The notes beneath the pieces are model-generated. The model saw only the letters and a list, made by a program, of their open reading frames with translations. It was not told where the DNA came from and did no database searches. A stretch of DNA of 64,000 nucleotides from VAZQ01 sp963816745 (GTDB lineage Bacteria; Pseudomonadota; Alphaproteobacteria; Rhizobiales; Xanthobacteraceae), in contig CAWFLQ010000006.1 of assembly GCA_963816745.1 (NCBI GenBank), positions 744,001-808,000 of the forward strand, in the 5' to 3' direction. The position numbers and the translations under genes were made by a program. Shown here piece after piece: positions 42,034-51,136 of this stretch; within the stretch, counting starts at the first letter, position 1, and each line of letters opens with the position of its first letter.

Positions 42034-43767
42034 ATGAAGCTGACCGGTGCGCAAGCCTTGGTGAAGGTGCTGGCGGCGGAGCAGGTCCGTTTCGCCTTCG
42101 GCATCGTCGGCGGCAAGCTCGCGCCGTTGCTGCACGCCATGTCGCGCGAGCCGGACATCCGCTACGTCGGCGTGCGTCACGAGTCCGCGGGACCGATGAT
42201 GGCGGCGGCGGCCTATGCCGGGTCCGGACGGATGGCGGTCGCGCTGGGCGAGATGGGGCCCGGCGGGCTCAACCTGGCCGCGGGCGCCGGCGTCGCTTGC
42301 AACAACAATCTCGCCGTGTTGCTGGTCACGTCGAACCAGCATCGCGCCGCGAGCTATCCGCACGGCGGCATGTTCATGGACCTGGACACGCTCGCCGCGT
42401 TCAAGCCGGTGACCAAGTGGAACGCGGTCGTGCACGATCCGCGCCGCATGCCGGAGCTCGCGCGCCGCGCTTTTCGCGAAGCGCTCAGCGGCCGCCCCGG
42501 TCCCGTCCACCTCGATGTGCCGCAGGACGTGCTGGCCGCGGAGTGCGAATTCGCCGACGACGAGTTCGACCTGCCGCCGCAGCGCTATCGGAGCGTCGAG
42601 GGTCCGCGCGCGTCGGCGCAGGGTATTGCCGCCGCGGCCGAGTTGCTGCGACAGGCGCGCCGGCCGCTGATCGTCGCGGGCGGCGGGGTGGTGGCGAGCG
42701 GCGCCGAGCAACGCGTGCGCGAGCTGGCGCAGCTCCTGGGCGCGCCGGTCGTGCCGACCCAGATGGCGCTGGGCGTGGTCGCCACCGACGGTCCTCTCTT
42801 CATCGGCCATGGCGGCCTCATCGGCGGCGACGCCGTGCACGAGGCCTTCGCCCAATCCGACGTGATCCTGGCGGCCGGTTGCCGCTTTTCCTCGTGGATG
42901 TGGGACGAGCGCGGCCCGCTCGCGCGCCGGCACCATCGGCTGATCAACATCAACATCGATCCCGCGGCGCTCGGCGCGCCGGCGCCGCACGAGGTCGCGC
43001 TGCACGCCGATGCGAACCTTGCGCTCGCCGACCTGCAGGCCGCGCTGGGCAATGCCGGAGATTTGGCCGTCGACGCCGATTGGCTGCCGCGGCTGCGGAG
43101 CCTGCGCGCGCAATACGAGCACAAGCTGAGTGAGTTGGCGCCGGCGCCGGCGCCCGCGATGCATCCGGCGGCGCTCGCGCGCGCCATCGCGGCGGCGCTG
43201 CCGCGCGATGCGCTCGTGGTCTATGACGGCGGCCACACCACGTTCTGGAGCAACGACCTCACGCCGGCCTACGACGTCCGCACGCGCTTTCACGATCCCG
43301 GCATGAGCCAGCTCGGGTTCGGGCTGCCGTATGCGCTGGCGCTGCAGCTCATCCATCCCGGACGGCCGGTGGTGAACATCACCGGCGACGGCGCCTTCGG
43401 CTTCACGCTGCAGGAGCTCGACACCGCGCGCCGGCATGGCCTGCCCGCCGTCACCATCATCCACAACAACGCCGCCTGGGGCATCATCCGGGCCGGGCAG
43501 CGCGCGCAATTCGACTTCGAGCTCGGCACGAGCCTCGCCGACACCGACTACGCGGCGATCGCCCGCGGCTTCGGCTGCCTCGGCGAAACCGTGACCCAGC
43601 CAGATGAGCTCGGCCCTGCCCTGCGGCGGGCATTGTCCTCAGGACTGCCGTCGGTGATCGACTGCCGGACCTGTTTTGTCCCCCACCCATGCCTGCCCGC
43701 ATTCGGACGCATGAATCGGTATGGCTTCGATGCATTGACCCGACCCGCCAATTCGGCCATGCGGTAG
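42034..43767 (+). CDS. Thiamine diphosphate-dependent enzyme (acetolactate synthase / benzoylformate decarboxylase-like)
   Basis: A 577-residue three-domain ThDP enzyme. The catalytic Glu50 lies in Val-Arg-His-Glu-Ser-Ala-Gly. The ThDP/Mg motif Gly451-Asp-Gly-Ala-Phe-Gly-Phe...Asn-Asn (about residue 478) is complete. It has the length of acetolactate synthase-type proteins, but no regulatory-subunit gene is near, and the position next to a Bug transporter protein and AraC regulator suggests catabolism of a 2-oxo acid rather than branched-chain amino-acid synthesis (inference). Confidence 0.8.
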   Translation: MKLTGAQALVKVLAAEQVRFAFGIVGGKLAPLLHAMSREPDIRYVGVRHESAGPMMAAAAYAGSGRMAVALGEMGPGGLNLAAGAGVACNNNLAVLLVTSNQHRAASYPHGGMFMDLDTLAAFKPVTKWNAVVHDPRRMPELARRAFREALSGRPGPVHLDVPQDVLAAECEFADDEFDLPPQRYRSVEGPRASAQGIAAAAELLRQARRPLIVAGGGVVASGAEQRVRELAQLLGAPVVPTQMALGVVATDGPLFIGHGGLIGGDAVHEAFAQSDVILAAGCRFSSWMWDERGPLARRHHRLININIDPAALGAPAPHEVALHADANLALADLQAALGNAGDLAVDADWLPRLRSLRAQYEHKLSELAPAPAPAMHPAALARAIAAALPRDALVVYDGGHTTFWSNDLTPAYDVRTRFHDPGMSQLGFGLPYALALQLIHPGRPVVNITGDGAFGFTLQELDTARRHGLPAVTIIHNNAAWGIIRAGQRAQFDFELGTSLADTDYAAIARGFGCLGETVTQPDELGPALRRALSSGLPSVIDCRTCFVPHPCLPAFGRMNRYGFDALTRPANSAMR

Positions 43768-43822
43768 CGGCAACTCGCCCCGCCCACAGCGGCAACTCGC
43801 CCCCGCCCCGCAAAGAGCCGAT

Positions 43823-44581
43823 GTGATCACCGATCCCCAGTTCTACCTGGTCTCCGTTGTCGCGGTGATTCTGCTCGGCCTCTCCAAGGGCGGGTTCTTC
43901 GGCCTGGGCGTGATGGCGCTGCCGCTGATGTCGCTGTTCGTGCCCCCGCTGCAGGCCGCCGCGATCCTTCTCCCCACCGTGCTGGCACAGGATACGCTCA
44001 CGATCTGGACCTATCGGCGCGACTGGAGCGCGTGGAACCTCAAGATCATGATTCCGAGCATGGCGCTCGGGGTCATCATCGGATCGTTGTTCGCGGCGTC
44101 GTTGTCGGCCGTGCATATCCGGCTGGCGATCGGGCTCATCGCCGCCGCGTTCGTGTTGCGGTACTGGCTGAACCGCCGCTTCGAACGTCTGGCGACCCAT
44201 GCCAACACGCTCACGGGTGTGGGCTTCGGCGCCCTCGGCGGCTTCACGACGCTCCTGGCCAACGCCGGCGGTCCGGCCTGGCAGATGCACCTGCTGCCGC
44301 AGAACCTCGACAAGTACACCTATGCCGGCACGCTCACGATGCTGTTCGCCGCGAGCAATCTCATGAAGATCCCGGCCTATGGCGCGCTCGGCCAGTTGAC
44401 GGTGGAGAACCTCGCGACCGGCGCGCTCCTCCTGCCGGCGGCAATGATCGCCAACTATGCGGGACTGTGGCTGGTGCGGCGCACCCCGACCGCGCTGTTC
44501 TTCCGCATCGCCTACGTGCTGATGTTCCTGATCGCGGTCGAGCTGATCCGCGGCGCGCTCGTCGAGATGCTGCGGACCTGA
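43823..44581 (+). CDS. TauE/SafE-family sulfite/anion exporter
   Basis: A 252-residue inner-membrane protein with about eight hydrophobic segments. The N-terminal half repeat Leu-Gly-Leu-Ser-Lys-Gly-Gly-Phe-Phe-Gly-Leu-Gly and the matching C-terminal Gly-Gly-Phe-Thr-Thr-Leu-Leu-Ala-Asn-Ala-Gly-Gly-Pro are typical of TauE/SafE permeases, which export sulfite or organosulfur/organic anions. GTG start. It is followed by a closely similar paralogue, suggesting tandem duplication, and sits downstream of the ThDP enzyme gene. Confidence 0.9.
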   Translation: MITDPQFYLVSVVAVILLGLSKGGFFGLGVMALPLMSLFVPPLQAAAILLPTVLAQDTLTIWTYRRDWSAWNLKIMIPSMALGVIIGSLFAASLSAVHIRLAIGLIAAAFVLRYWLNRRFERLATHANTLTGVGFGALGGFTTLLANAGGPAWQMHLLPQNLDKYTYAGTLTMLFAASNLMKIPAYGALGQLTVENLATGALLLPAAMIANYAGLWLVRRTPTALFFRIAYVLMFLIAVELIRGALVEMLRT

Positions 44582-44648
44582 GCGCACGCGCTGCCGCCAT
44601 GCACAAATCCGGGTGGCGTCTCCCGCGCCTCCTCGCTTAAACCCCTGA

Positions 44649-45419
44649 ATGACCATCATCACCGATCCGCTGTTCTATCTGCTCTGCATTCCCGCCGTCC
44701 TCGCGCTCGGCCTGGGCAAGGGCGGCTTCGCGGGCGTCGGCATGATCTCGACCCCGCTGCTCGCGCTCACCATGCCGCCGCTGCAGGCGGCGGCGATCCT
44801 GTTGCCGATCCTGCTCATCCAGGACGCCATCTCGGTCTGGTTCTATCGGCGGGAGTGGAGCGCCTGGAATCTGAAGGTGCTGCTGCCGGGCTCGGTGGTC
44901 GGCGTCGGCCTGGCCTGGCTGTTCGCGGCCTACGTGGCGAACGCCTATGTCGAGGTCGCGGTGGGCGTGACCGGCGTCGCCTTTGCGCTCTACACCTGGT
45001 TCGGCAAGGTGCCGCGGGAGCCGCGGCGGCCGAGCGTGCCGGTCGGCACGCTCTGGGGCCTGCTCGCGGGCTTCACCTCGACCATCATCCAGGTCGGCGC
45101 CCCGCCCTACCAGGTGCACATCCTGCCGCAGCAGCTCGACAAGCTCACGCTCATCGGCACCACCATCATCTTCTTCGCGCTGGTCAACGTGATGAAGATC
45201 GTGCCCTATTTCGCGCTCGGCCATTTTTCGCCGCGCACGCTCGCGACCTCGGTTGTGCTGCTGCCGTTCGCGATCGCGGCCAACTTTCTCGGCCTCTGGC
45301 TCGCGCGCCGCACGCCGACCGAGCTGTTCTACAAGATCGCCTATCTTTTGATGTTTGTGATCTCGCTCGGCTTGATCTGGCAGGGCGCCGCCGAAATCCT
45401 TGCCGGCAGGGCGTCATAA
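44649..45419 (+). CDS. TauE/SafE-family sulfite/anion exporter (tandem paralogue)
   Basis: 256 residues, about eight membrane helices, aligned with the preceding gene along its whole length (Leu-Gly-Leu-Gly-Lys-Gly-Gly-Phe-Ala-Gly-Val-Gly near residue 19; Pro-Pro-Leu-Gln-Ala-Ala-Ala-Ile-Leu-Leu-Pro shared by both). The pair could work together, as some TauE proteins are single-gene permeases with paired neighbours. Substrate unknown. Confidence 0.9.
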   Translation: MTIITDPLFYLLCIPAVLALGLGKGGFAGVGMISTPLLALTMPPLQAAAILLPILLIQDAISVWFYRREWSAWNLKVLLPGSVVGVGLAWLFAAYVANAYVEVAVGVTGVAFALYTWFGKVPREPRRPSVPVGTLWGLLAGFTSTIIQVGAPPYQVHILPQQLDKLTLIGTTIIFFALVNVMKIVPYFALGHFSPRTLATSVVLLPFAIAANFLGLWLARRTPTELFYKIAYLLMFVISLGLIWQGAAEILAGRAS

Positions 45420-45458
45420 TAGCTTCTCATAGTGGTCTTAAGCCGAGGCTCGATCCCA

Positions 45459-45625
45459 CTAGTGTGGCGGATTTGACGTTCCTACCAGCATTGCTGCGAG
45501 TCCTTCGTAGGAACGTCAAATCCAAAGCCACACTAGAATCATAGAGTTGCTAGTGTCCCTTTGGTTCCGACGTTCGTAAGAGCGCGTGCGGCAAAGGGAT
45601 ACGAACGTCGGAACCGGGACACTAG
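45459..45625. repeat. Paired CTAG-bounded hairpins with AATCATAGAGTTG linker (copy 2)
   Basis: Hairpin A (45459-45536) and hairpin B (45550-45625) have the same design as copy 1 at 29067: a 10-bp outer stem, a 3-nt bulge on the linker side (AAA in A, TTT in B) and an inner stem of about 16 bp. The linker 45537-45549 is identical. Arm bases differ from copy 1 at many positions, but each change is matched by its partner. A worn single hairpin of this family is at 46662-46721. Confidence 0.85.
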
Positions 45626-45650
45626 TCTTGAGCTTCAGCGGAGCGCTCCC

Positions 45651-46638
45651 ATGCGTAAAGTCATCGAGGCCGCCATCGTCGCCGCGAGTTTGATGCTACC
45701 TTCGGCCGCCATGGCATTCGACCTGCAGGGCCATCGCGGCGCGCGGGGACTGGTCCCGGAAAATACCCTCGAAGCCTTCACGGCGGCGCTCGCGATCGGC
45801 GTCACCACGCTCGAGCTCGACCTCGCCATGACCAAAGACGGCGTGCTCGTCGTCAGCCATGACAGCCGCCTCAATCCCGATCATACGCGCGGCCCCGACG
45901 GCAAGTTTCTCGCCGGCGAAGGGCCGGCGATCCGCTCGCTCACCTTGGACGAGGTGAGGCAGTACGACGTGGGCCGTCTCAAGCCCGGTACGTCTTACGC
46001 GGCGACCTTCTCGCAGCAGCGCGGGATGGACGGCATCCGCATCCCGACGCTGAACGCGGTGTTCGATCTGGTGCGGCAGGCGAAGGCCGACCACGTCCGC
46101 TTCAATATCGAAACCAAGTTGACGCCGAGCTCCGGGGCCGACACGCCGGACCCGGAGACCTTCGCCGCTGCCTTGGCGAAAGCAGTGCGCGACGCCGGCC
46201 TCGCCGCGCGCGTCGCGGTGCAGTCCTTCGACTGGCGCACGCTCCTGGCGATGCGCCGCATCGCCCCGGAGATCGACCGCGTCTGCCTGAGCATCGACGG
46301 CGGCGGCGGAGATACGCTCCAGCGCGGCCGTCCGGGTCCGTCGCCATGGACGGCGGGCCTCGACATCGACGATTTCGGCGGCTCGGCGCCGCGGCTGGTG
46401 GCCGCGGCCGGCTGTACGGTGTGGTCGCCCAACCACCGCAATGTGACGCCCGAAGCGCTGGCGGAAGCGGGCGCGCTCAGGCTTCAAGGTCATCCCCTGG
46501 ACCGTCAACGAGCGCGCCGACATGGCGCGCCTGATCCGGATGGGCGTGAGCGGCATCATCACGGACTATCCGGACCGCCTGCGCGCGGTGATGACGGAGA
46601 AGGACATGCCGCTGCCGCCGACGGTTGCCGCGCGCTGA
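45651..46638 (+). pseudogene. Glycerophosphodiester phosphodiesterase, one-base insertion near the 3' end
   Basis: A GDPD-family protein with a signal peptide (Ala-Ala-Ile-Val-Ala-Ala-Ser-Leu-Met-Leu-Pro-Ser-Ala-Ala-Met-Ala). The catalytic motif is Gly-His28-Arg-Gly-Ala-Arg-Gly...Pro-Glu-Asn-Thr, with Leu-Glu-Leu-Asp-Leu near residue 53. The family hydrolyses glycerophosphodiesters to glycerol-3-phosphate and an alcohol in the periplasm. The frame is lost at an extra A at 46479; without it the sequence continues Gly-Phe-Lys-Val-Ile-Pro-Trp-Thr-Val-Asn-Glu...Gly-Ile-Ile-Thr-Asp-Tyr-Pro-Asp and stops at 46638. The restored protein would be 328 residues. Could be a sequencing error. Confidence 0.85.
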
Positions 46639-46661
46639 CGCCGGTTCCCAGGAACATGCGC

Positions 46662-46721
46662 GTGTCCCGTCCGACGTTCGATCATCTCGCAGCCGCATTA
46701 CGAACGTCGGAAACAGGGCAC
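46662..46721. repeat. Degenerate single hairpin of the CTAG family
   Basis: Left arm 46662-46680 (GTGTCCC...CCGACGTTCG) pairs with 46701-46721 (CGAACGTCGG...GGGCAC). It keeps the internal bulge but has lost the terminal CTAG and the linker. The inner stem sequence equals that of hairpin B in copy 2, 1 kb upstream. Confidence 0.65.
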
Positions 46722-46824
46722 TGCACTCATGATTGGTGGCTGCATCGACGTTCCTATCGGCTTGGCGTCCTGATAGGCGTCAGATGCGCCACACAGGCTG
46801 GCCGACCGGAGAGGGAATACGCCC

Positions 46825-48453
46825 TTGGCCAAGACTCCCTACGACACCGATCTCGACCGCAATCCCGCGAACTTCCAGCCGCTGACGCCATTGTCGTTCC
46901 TGGAGCGGGCGGCCGCGGTGTTTCCCGACCAGACCGCGATCATCCACGGCCCGCTGCGGCGCAGCTACGCCGAGTTCTACGCCCGCGCGCGGCGGCTGGC
47001 GTCGGCGCTGGCGCAGCGCGGCATCAAGCGCGGCGACACCGTCTCGGCCGTGCTCGCCAATACGCCGGCGATGCTCGAGTGCCACTACGGCGTGCCGATG
47101 GCGGGCGCGGTGCTCAACACCATCAATACGCGGCTCGACGCCGCCGTCGTCGCCTTCCAGCTCGACCACGCCGACGCCAAGGTGCTGATCACCGACCGCG
47201 AGTTCGCCAAGCTCGTGAAGGAGGCGCTCGCGCTCGCCAAGGTGAAGCCGCTGGTGATCGACTACGACGATCCCGAATTCAGCGGCGCGGGCGAGCGGCT
47301 GGGCGCCATCGAATACGAGGATTTCGTCGCGGCGGGCGATCCCGGCTTCGCCTGGAAGATGCCGGACGACGAGTGGGACGCGATCACGCTCAACTACACG
47401 TCGGGCACCACCGGCGATCCCAAGGGCGTGGTCTATCATCATCGCGGCGCCTACCTGCTCGCGATCGGCAACGTGCTCACCGGCAGCCTGGGCAAGCACT
47501 GCGTCTATCTCTGGACCTTGCCGATGTTCCACTGCAACGGCTGGTGCTTCCCGTGGACGCTGTCGGTGGTCGCCGGCACGCACGTCTGCCTGCGCCAGGT
47601 GCGCGCCACCGCGATGTACGACGCCATCGCCGACCATAAAGTGACCCATCTCTGCGGCGCGCCGATCGTGATGGCGACGCTGCTCAACGCGCCGGCCGCG
47701 GAGAAGCGGCCGCTGCCGCACGTGGTCGAGTTCTTCACCGCCGCGGCGCCGCCGCCCGAGGCCGTGCTGGCCGCCATGAAGGACGCGGGCTTCAACGTCA
47801 CGCATCTCTATGGGCTGACCGAGACCTACGGCCCCGCCACCGTCAACGAATGGCGCAGCGGCTGGGACGCGCTGACGGGCGCCGAGCAGGCCGCGAAGAA
47901 GGCGCGCCAGGGCGTGCGCTACGTTCCGCTCGAGGCGCTCGACGTGCGCGACCCCGATACGCTCGCGCCGGTGCCGTGGGACGGCGAGAGCATGGGCGAG
48001 GTGATGTTCCGCGGCAACGTCGTCATGAAGGGCTACCTCAAGAACAAGCCGGCGAGCGAGAAGGCGTTCGCCGGCGGCTGGTTTCATTCCGGCGACCTCG
48101 GCGTGATGCATCCCGACGGCTACATCCAGCTCAAGGACCGCTCCAAGGACATCATCATCTCGGGCGGCGAGAACATCTCCTCGATCGAGGTCGAGGACGC
48201 GCTCTACAAGCACCCGGCGGTGCAGGCCGCCGCCGTGGTGGCGAAGCCCGACGACAAGTGGGGCGAGACGCCCTGCGCCTTCGTCGAGCTCAAGCCGGGC
48301 CAGGAGGCCACCACCGATGAGCTGATCGCCTGGTGCCGCAAGAACCTCGCGAGCTACAAGTGCCCGCGCTACGTGGTGTTCGCGGAATTGCCGAAGACGT
48401 CGACCGGGAAGATCCAGAAGTTCAAGCTGCGGGACATGGCGAAGAGCGTGTGA
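46825..48453 (+). CDS. AMP-forming acyl-CoA synthetase
   Basis: 542 residues with the ANL-superfamily motifs: A3 loop Tyr-Thr-Ser-Gly-Thr-Thr-Gly-Asp-Pro-Lys-Gly (near residue 191), Gly-Leu-Thr-Glu-Thr-Tyr-Gly (near residue 332), Gly-Trp-Phe-His-Ser-Gly-Asp-Leu-Gly (near residue 415) and the C-terminal Pro-Lys-Thr-Ser-Thr-Gly-Lys-Ile-Gln-Lys catalytic lysine. Overall it resembles medium/short-chain acyl and methylmercaptopropionate CoA ligases (DmdB-like). The start is TTG with GAGAGGG upstream. Its stop abuts a decayed MmgE/PrpD fragment. Confidence 0.88.
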   Translation: MAKTPYDTDLDRNPANFQPLTPLSFLERAAAVFPDQTAIIHGPLRRSYAEFYARARRLASALAQRGIKRGDTVSAVLANTPAMLECHYGVPMAGAVLNTINTRLDAAVVAFQLDHADAKVLITDREFAKLVKEALALAKVKPLVIDYDDPEFSGAGERLGAIEYEDFVAAGDPGFAWKMPDDEWDAITLNYTSGTTGDPKGVVYHHRGAYLLAIGNVLTGSLGKHCVYLWTLPMFHCNGWCFPWTLSVVAGTHVCLRQVRATAMYDAIADHKVTHLCGAPIVMATLLNAPAAEKRPLPHVVEFFTAAAPPPEAVLAAMKDAGFNVTHLYGLTETYGPATVNEWRSGWDALTGAEQAAKKARQGVRYVPLEALDVRDPDTLAPVPWDGESMGEVMFRGNVVMKGYLKNKPASEKAFAGGWFHSGDLGVMHPDGYIQLKDRSKDIIISGGENISSIEVEDALYKHPAVQAAAVVAKPDDKWGETPCAFVELKPGQEATTDELIAWCRKNLASYKCPRYVVFAELPKTSTGKIQKFKLRDMAKSV

Positions 48454-48610
48454 CGTCGTCGCTGCGCTCAAGCGTCCAGACCGCGTCGATCGGCGGCTTC
48501 ACGTCTTGGTCGCGGCGCCAGCTCCGCGCAACGGCTCGAGTCCTCGAATGTCGCGGTCGCTCGTCGGATTTCCGGGGGTGCCGCGCGCCGCCGATGGCGC
48601 GAGCGCATGC
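48454..48610 (-). pseudogene. Decayed duplicate of the 3' end of the MmgE/PrpD gene
   Basis: This stretch is clearly related to 49591-49756 within the intact MmgE/PrpD gene. Shared peptides on the - strand include His-Ala-Leu-Ala-x-Ser-Ala-Ala-Arg-Gly-x-Pro-Gly-Asn-Pro-x-Ser-Asp-Arg-Asp-Ile and Ile-Asp-Ala-Val-Trp-Thr-Leu-Glu-Arg-Ser-Asp-Asp-Val, now in different frames. It begins right after the stop codon of the acyl-CoA synthetase gene and no start remains. Confidence 0.75.
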
Positions 48611-48620
48611 CTGCTTCCAA

Positions 48621-49382
48621 TCAATATCTGCCGGCAGGGCCATTGAACAGATAATTGAACCCGACCTTCACCATCTGGATGTTGCGGTTGCTGTTGGTGA
48701 AGACATCGCCGGCCAAGAAGGTAGAGGTTGCCGGAATCGTAAATGACCAGTTGCCCAGCGCCAGGTAATCGTACTCGAGCTTCACGGTCCAGCCGTCCGC
48801 GAGCGCCCACTCGACGCCCGCGCCGACCAGCCAGCCGCTGGCGACGGTGTTCGTGGTTCCGCTGACCGATGCGCCGGTCGTCGCATTGATGACGGTGAAA
48901 GTATTGTTGCCGACCCAGCCGCCGCCCGCCTTGGCGTAGAACAATCCGCGGTCGATCGCGAAGCCGAAACGGGCAGCCAGCGTCGTGATCCATTGCTCGT
49001 TGGCGGCCACCTGCACCACGTTTCCACCGAGGGCGGGAACAACGACGCCATTACCCGTAGGATTGTTGCCGCTCGCGGCCCAGTCGAAGTCCCACTCGAC
49101 GCCGACCACGAAGCTGCCGAATTGGAAGTTCCCTCCGAACTGGCCGCCCCCAATGAACGCGCCACTGCTTGCGGCATCGAAATTGAGGCCGTTGAAGCTG
49201 TCGGTCATGTTGCGCTGGGCCCAGGCTCCCCCGAGGTGGCCCCCGACGTAGAAGCCAGTCCAACTGAAGGCCATCGGCATGGCAGCCGGTAGTGGTCGCC
49301 CCCGCATATCGGCGGCATTGGCGGCCACTGACATTGCCAGCCATGCAAATACGGCCGCAGTCCCCCGACATCGTTTGCGCAT
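48621..49382 (-). CDS. Outer-membrane beta-barrel protein (Omp25/Omp31-like)
   Basis: 253 residues: a signal peptide (Thr-Ala-Ala-Val-Phe-Ala-Trp-Leu-Ala-Met-Ser-Val-Ala-Ala-Asn-Ala), then eight-strand barrel features typical of rhizobial Omp25/Omp31 proteins: Phe-Ser-Trp-Thr-Gly-Phe-Tyr-Val-Gly-Gly-His-Leu-Gly near residue 39, alternating strands with Gly-Gly, and Val-Lys-Leu-Glu-Tyr-Asp-Tyr-Leu-Ala-Leu-Gly. It ends near Lys-Val-Gly-Phe-Asn-Tyr-Leu-Phe, the BamA-type terminal strand, plus six extra residues. Structural or adhesin-like surface role, by family. Confidence 0.85.
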   Translation of the reverse strand: MRKRCRGTAAVFAWLAMSVAANAADMRGRPLPAAMPMAFSWTGFYVGGHLGGAWAQRNMTDSFNGLNFDAASSGAFIGGGQFGGNFQFGSFVVGVEWDFDWAASGNNPTGNGVVVPALGGNVVQVAANEQWITTLAARFGFAIDRGLFYAKAGGGWVGNNTFTVINATTGASVSGTTNTVASGWLVGAGVEWALADGWTVKLEYDYLALGNWSFTIPATSTFLAGDVFTNSNRNIQMVKVGFNYLFNGPAGRY

Positions 49383-49556
49383 GGATAAATCCCCTCGTTA
49401 TTCGCCCAGGCACGTTTGATCGTGCCCAGGTTAACGAGAGTTAAAGACCGTTAACCATGGCATGGGATTTTGCCGGACCGTTGCCAACCTGCAACACCGT
49501 CCTGGCCGCGCATCCATGTGATTCGTGTTCGCTGACGACGGAATCGATAACATCGA

Positions 49557-51008
49557 TTAAGGTCGCGGCACCGTCAACACCAGCAGCGTCAACACGTCGT
49601 CGCTGCGCTCCAGCGTCCAGACCGCGTCGATCAGCGGCGCCACGTCGTGGCCGGGACGCCAAGCCTCGGCGATCGTGCGCAGCTTGTTCTCGATGTCGCG
49701 ATCGCTCATCGGATTCCCCGGGCTGCCGCGCGCCGCCGATGTCGCCAGCGCGTGCTTCATCCCGTCCTTGGTCCAGAGCTCGACCTGCGCCGCCGGCGTC
49801 GGGATCGCACCATCGCGGACCACCTCGACCTTGCCGCGCATCGCGATGACGGCTGGATCGCCCACGCACTCGTCGGTGAATTGCTCGAGCCCTGCCCGCC
49901 CCTGCACCAGCGCGGCGGCGACCGCGTGCTGCACGCTGACCTGCGACTCGCGGCCGGTCGAGATGTCGGGCCGGTCGGTGCGCTGGGCGAGCAGCGGATT
50001 TCCGCGCACGACCACGCGCTCGGCGACGGCGGCCGAATGATCGCGCCGCCAATCCAGCACGCAATCGAGCACGGGATGGATCACGACGCCGCAGGGATAT
50101 GGCTTGATCGCATTCTGCGCGAGCTCCCAGGTTTCCCCCAGGCCTTCCGTGAGCGCGGACCAGACCGGCGGCTCCGCCATCGCGTTGAGAAAGCCCTGCG
50201 CGCCGGCGATGGGCTCCGCCGGGCCTTCGAAGCCCTTGTCTGCGAGCAGTGCCGACCACAAGCCGTTGCGCGCGGCGTTGCCGACGCCGACGCTCTTGGC
50301 CGGCCACCCAAGGCTTTCGCACAGTCCGGACGACTGCGTCGCGGCGATGCCGAGCGCGGAGACCATGCGCTTGTCGTCGAGGCCGAGGAGCTTGCCGGCG
50401 CCGGCCGCGGCGCCGAACACGCCGCACGTGGCGGTGATGTGCCAGCCCTTGGTGTAGTGGCCCGGAGAAACGGCGACGCCGATCCGGCACTGGATCTCGC
50501 AGCCGAGAATGAAGGCCGCGAGCAGCTCGGGCCCGGTCACGCGCCGCAGCTCCGCCAGCGCCAACAGCGCCGAGGCCAGGTGCGCGGTCGGGTGAATGAC
50601 CGTCGGCAAATGCGTGTCGCAGAAATCGAGGACGTTGGCGGCCGCCGCGTTCAGAAAGGCCGCGCTCAGCGCGTCAATGCGCTCGCCGCGGCCGACGACG
50701 GTCGCCTGCCGGCGATCGGAGAACTCGGCGAGCGATTGCAACGCGATCTCCACCGTATCGACGCGGCAACCCGCGAGCGCCACGGCGAAGAAGTTGAGCA
50801 GCGCGCGCCTGGCCTCGTGGCGGACCGGTTCCGGGATGTCGTCCCAGCGGGTCTCGACGATGAAGCGCGCGAGGTTCTGCGTAACGCCGGGCCGGTGCAG
50901 CATGGATTTGGTCTCGATTGTTTGTGGTGAAGCAACCTTATCTCGGACCGCGGCGCGCTCCATCGGGCTTTCGAGGTTTATTGCAGGAGCGGCATTTGCC
51001 GAATTCAT
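49557..51008 (-). CDS. MmgE/PrpD-family protein
   Basis: 483 residues of the MmgE/PrpD (2-methylcitrate dehydratase-like) fold: an N-terminal helical region with Arg-Arg-Ala-Leu-Leu-Asn-Phe-Phe-Ala-Val-Ala-Leu-Ala-Gly, the His-Pro-Thr-Ala-His-Leu-Ala-Ser segment near residue 140, and Gly-Trp-His-Ile-Thr-Ala-Thr-Cys-Gly-Val-Phe-Gly near residue 187. Family members include 2-methylcitrate dehydratase and itaconate/aconitate decarboxylases; the exact substrate is not clear. A prpE-type gene 12 kb away makes propionate metabolism possible but does not prove it. The C-terminus is duplicated as debris at 48454. Confidence 0.85.
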   Translation of the reverse strand: MNSANAAPAINLESPMERAAVRDKVASPQTIETKSMLHRPGVTQNLARFIVETRWDDIPEPVRHEARRALLNFFAVALAGCRVDTVEIALQSLAEFSDRRQATVVGRGERIDALSAAFLNAAAANVLDFCDTHLPTVIHPTAHLASALLALAELRRVTGPELLAAFILGCEIQCRIGVAVSPGHYTKGWHITATCGVFGAAAGAGKLLGLDDKRMVSALGIAATQSSGLCESLGWPAKSVGVGNAARNGLWSALLADKGFEGPAEPIAGAQGFLNAMAEPPVWSALTEGLGETWELAQNAIKPYPCGVVIHPVLDCVLDWRRDHSAAVAERVVVRGNPLLAQRTDRPDISTGRESQVSVQHAVAAALVQGRAGLEQFTDECVGDPAVIAMRGKVEVVRDGAIPTPAAQVELWTKDGMKHALATSAARGSPGNPMSDRDIENKLRTIAEAWRPGHDVAPLIDAVWTLERSDDVLTLLVLTVPRP

Positions 51009-51136
51009 TGCAGCATATGGCCGAACATATTATCTTTTTGCGGCGAGGGAGCACAGCATGATGGCCCGAACAGCTTCAGGACGTCCGCGTCATCAGCAAG
51101 CAACCGCCGGGTCTGGCGAAAGAAGAACGGCCTTTC

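Noticed and set aside
43768..43822. Short direct repeat AGCGGCAACTCGCCCC before the first TauE gene
   Set aside because: Two copies of about 16 bases only; could be a simple duplication with no evident role.
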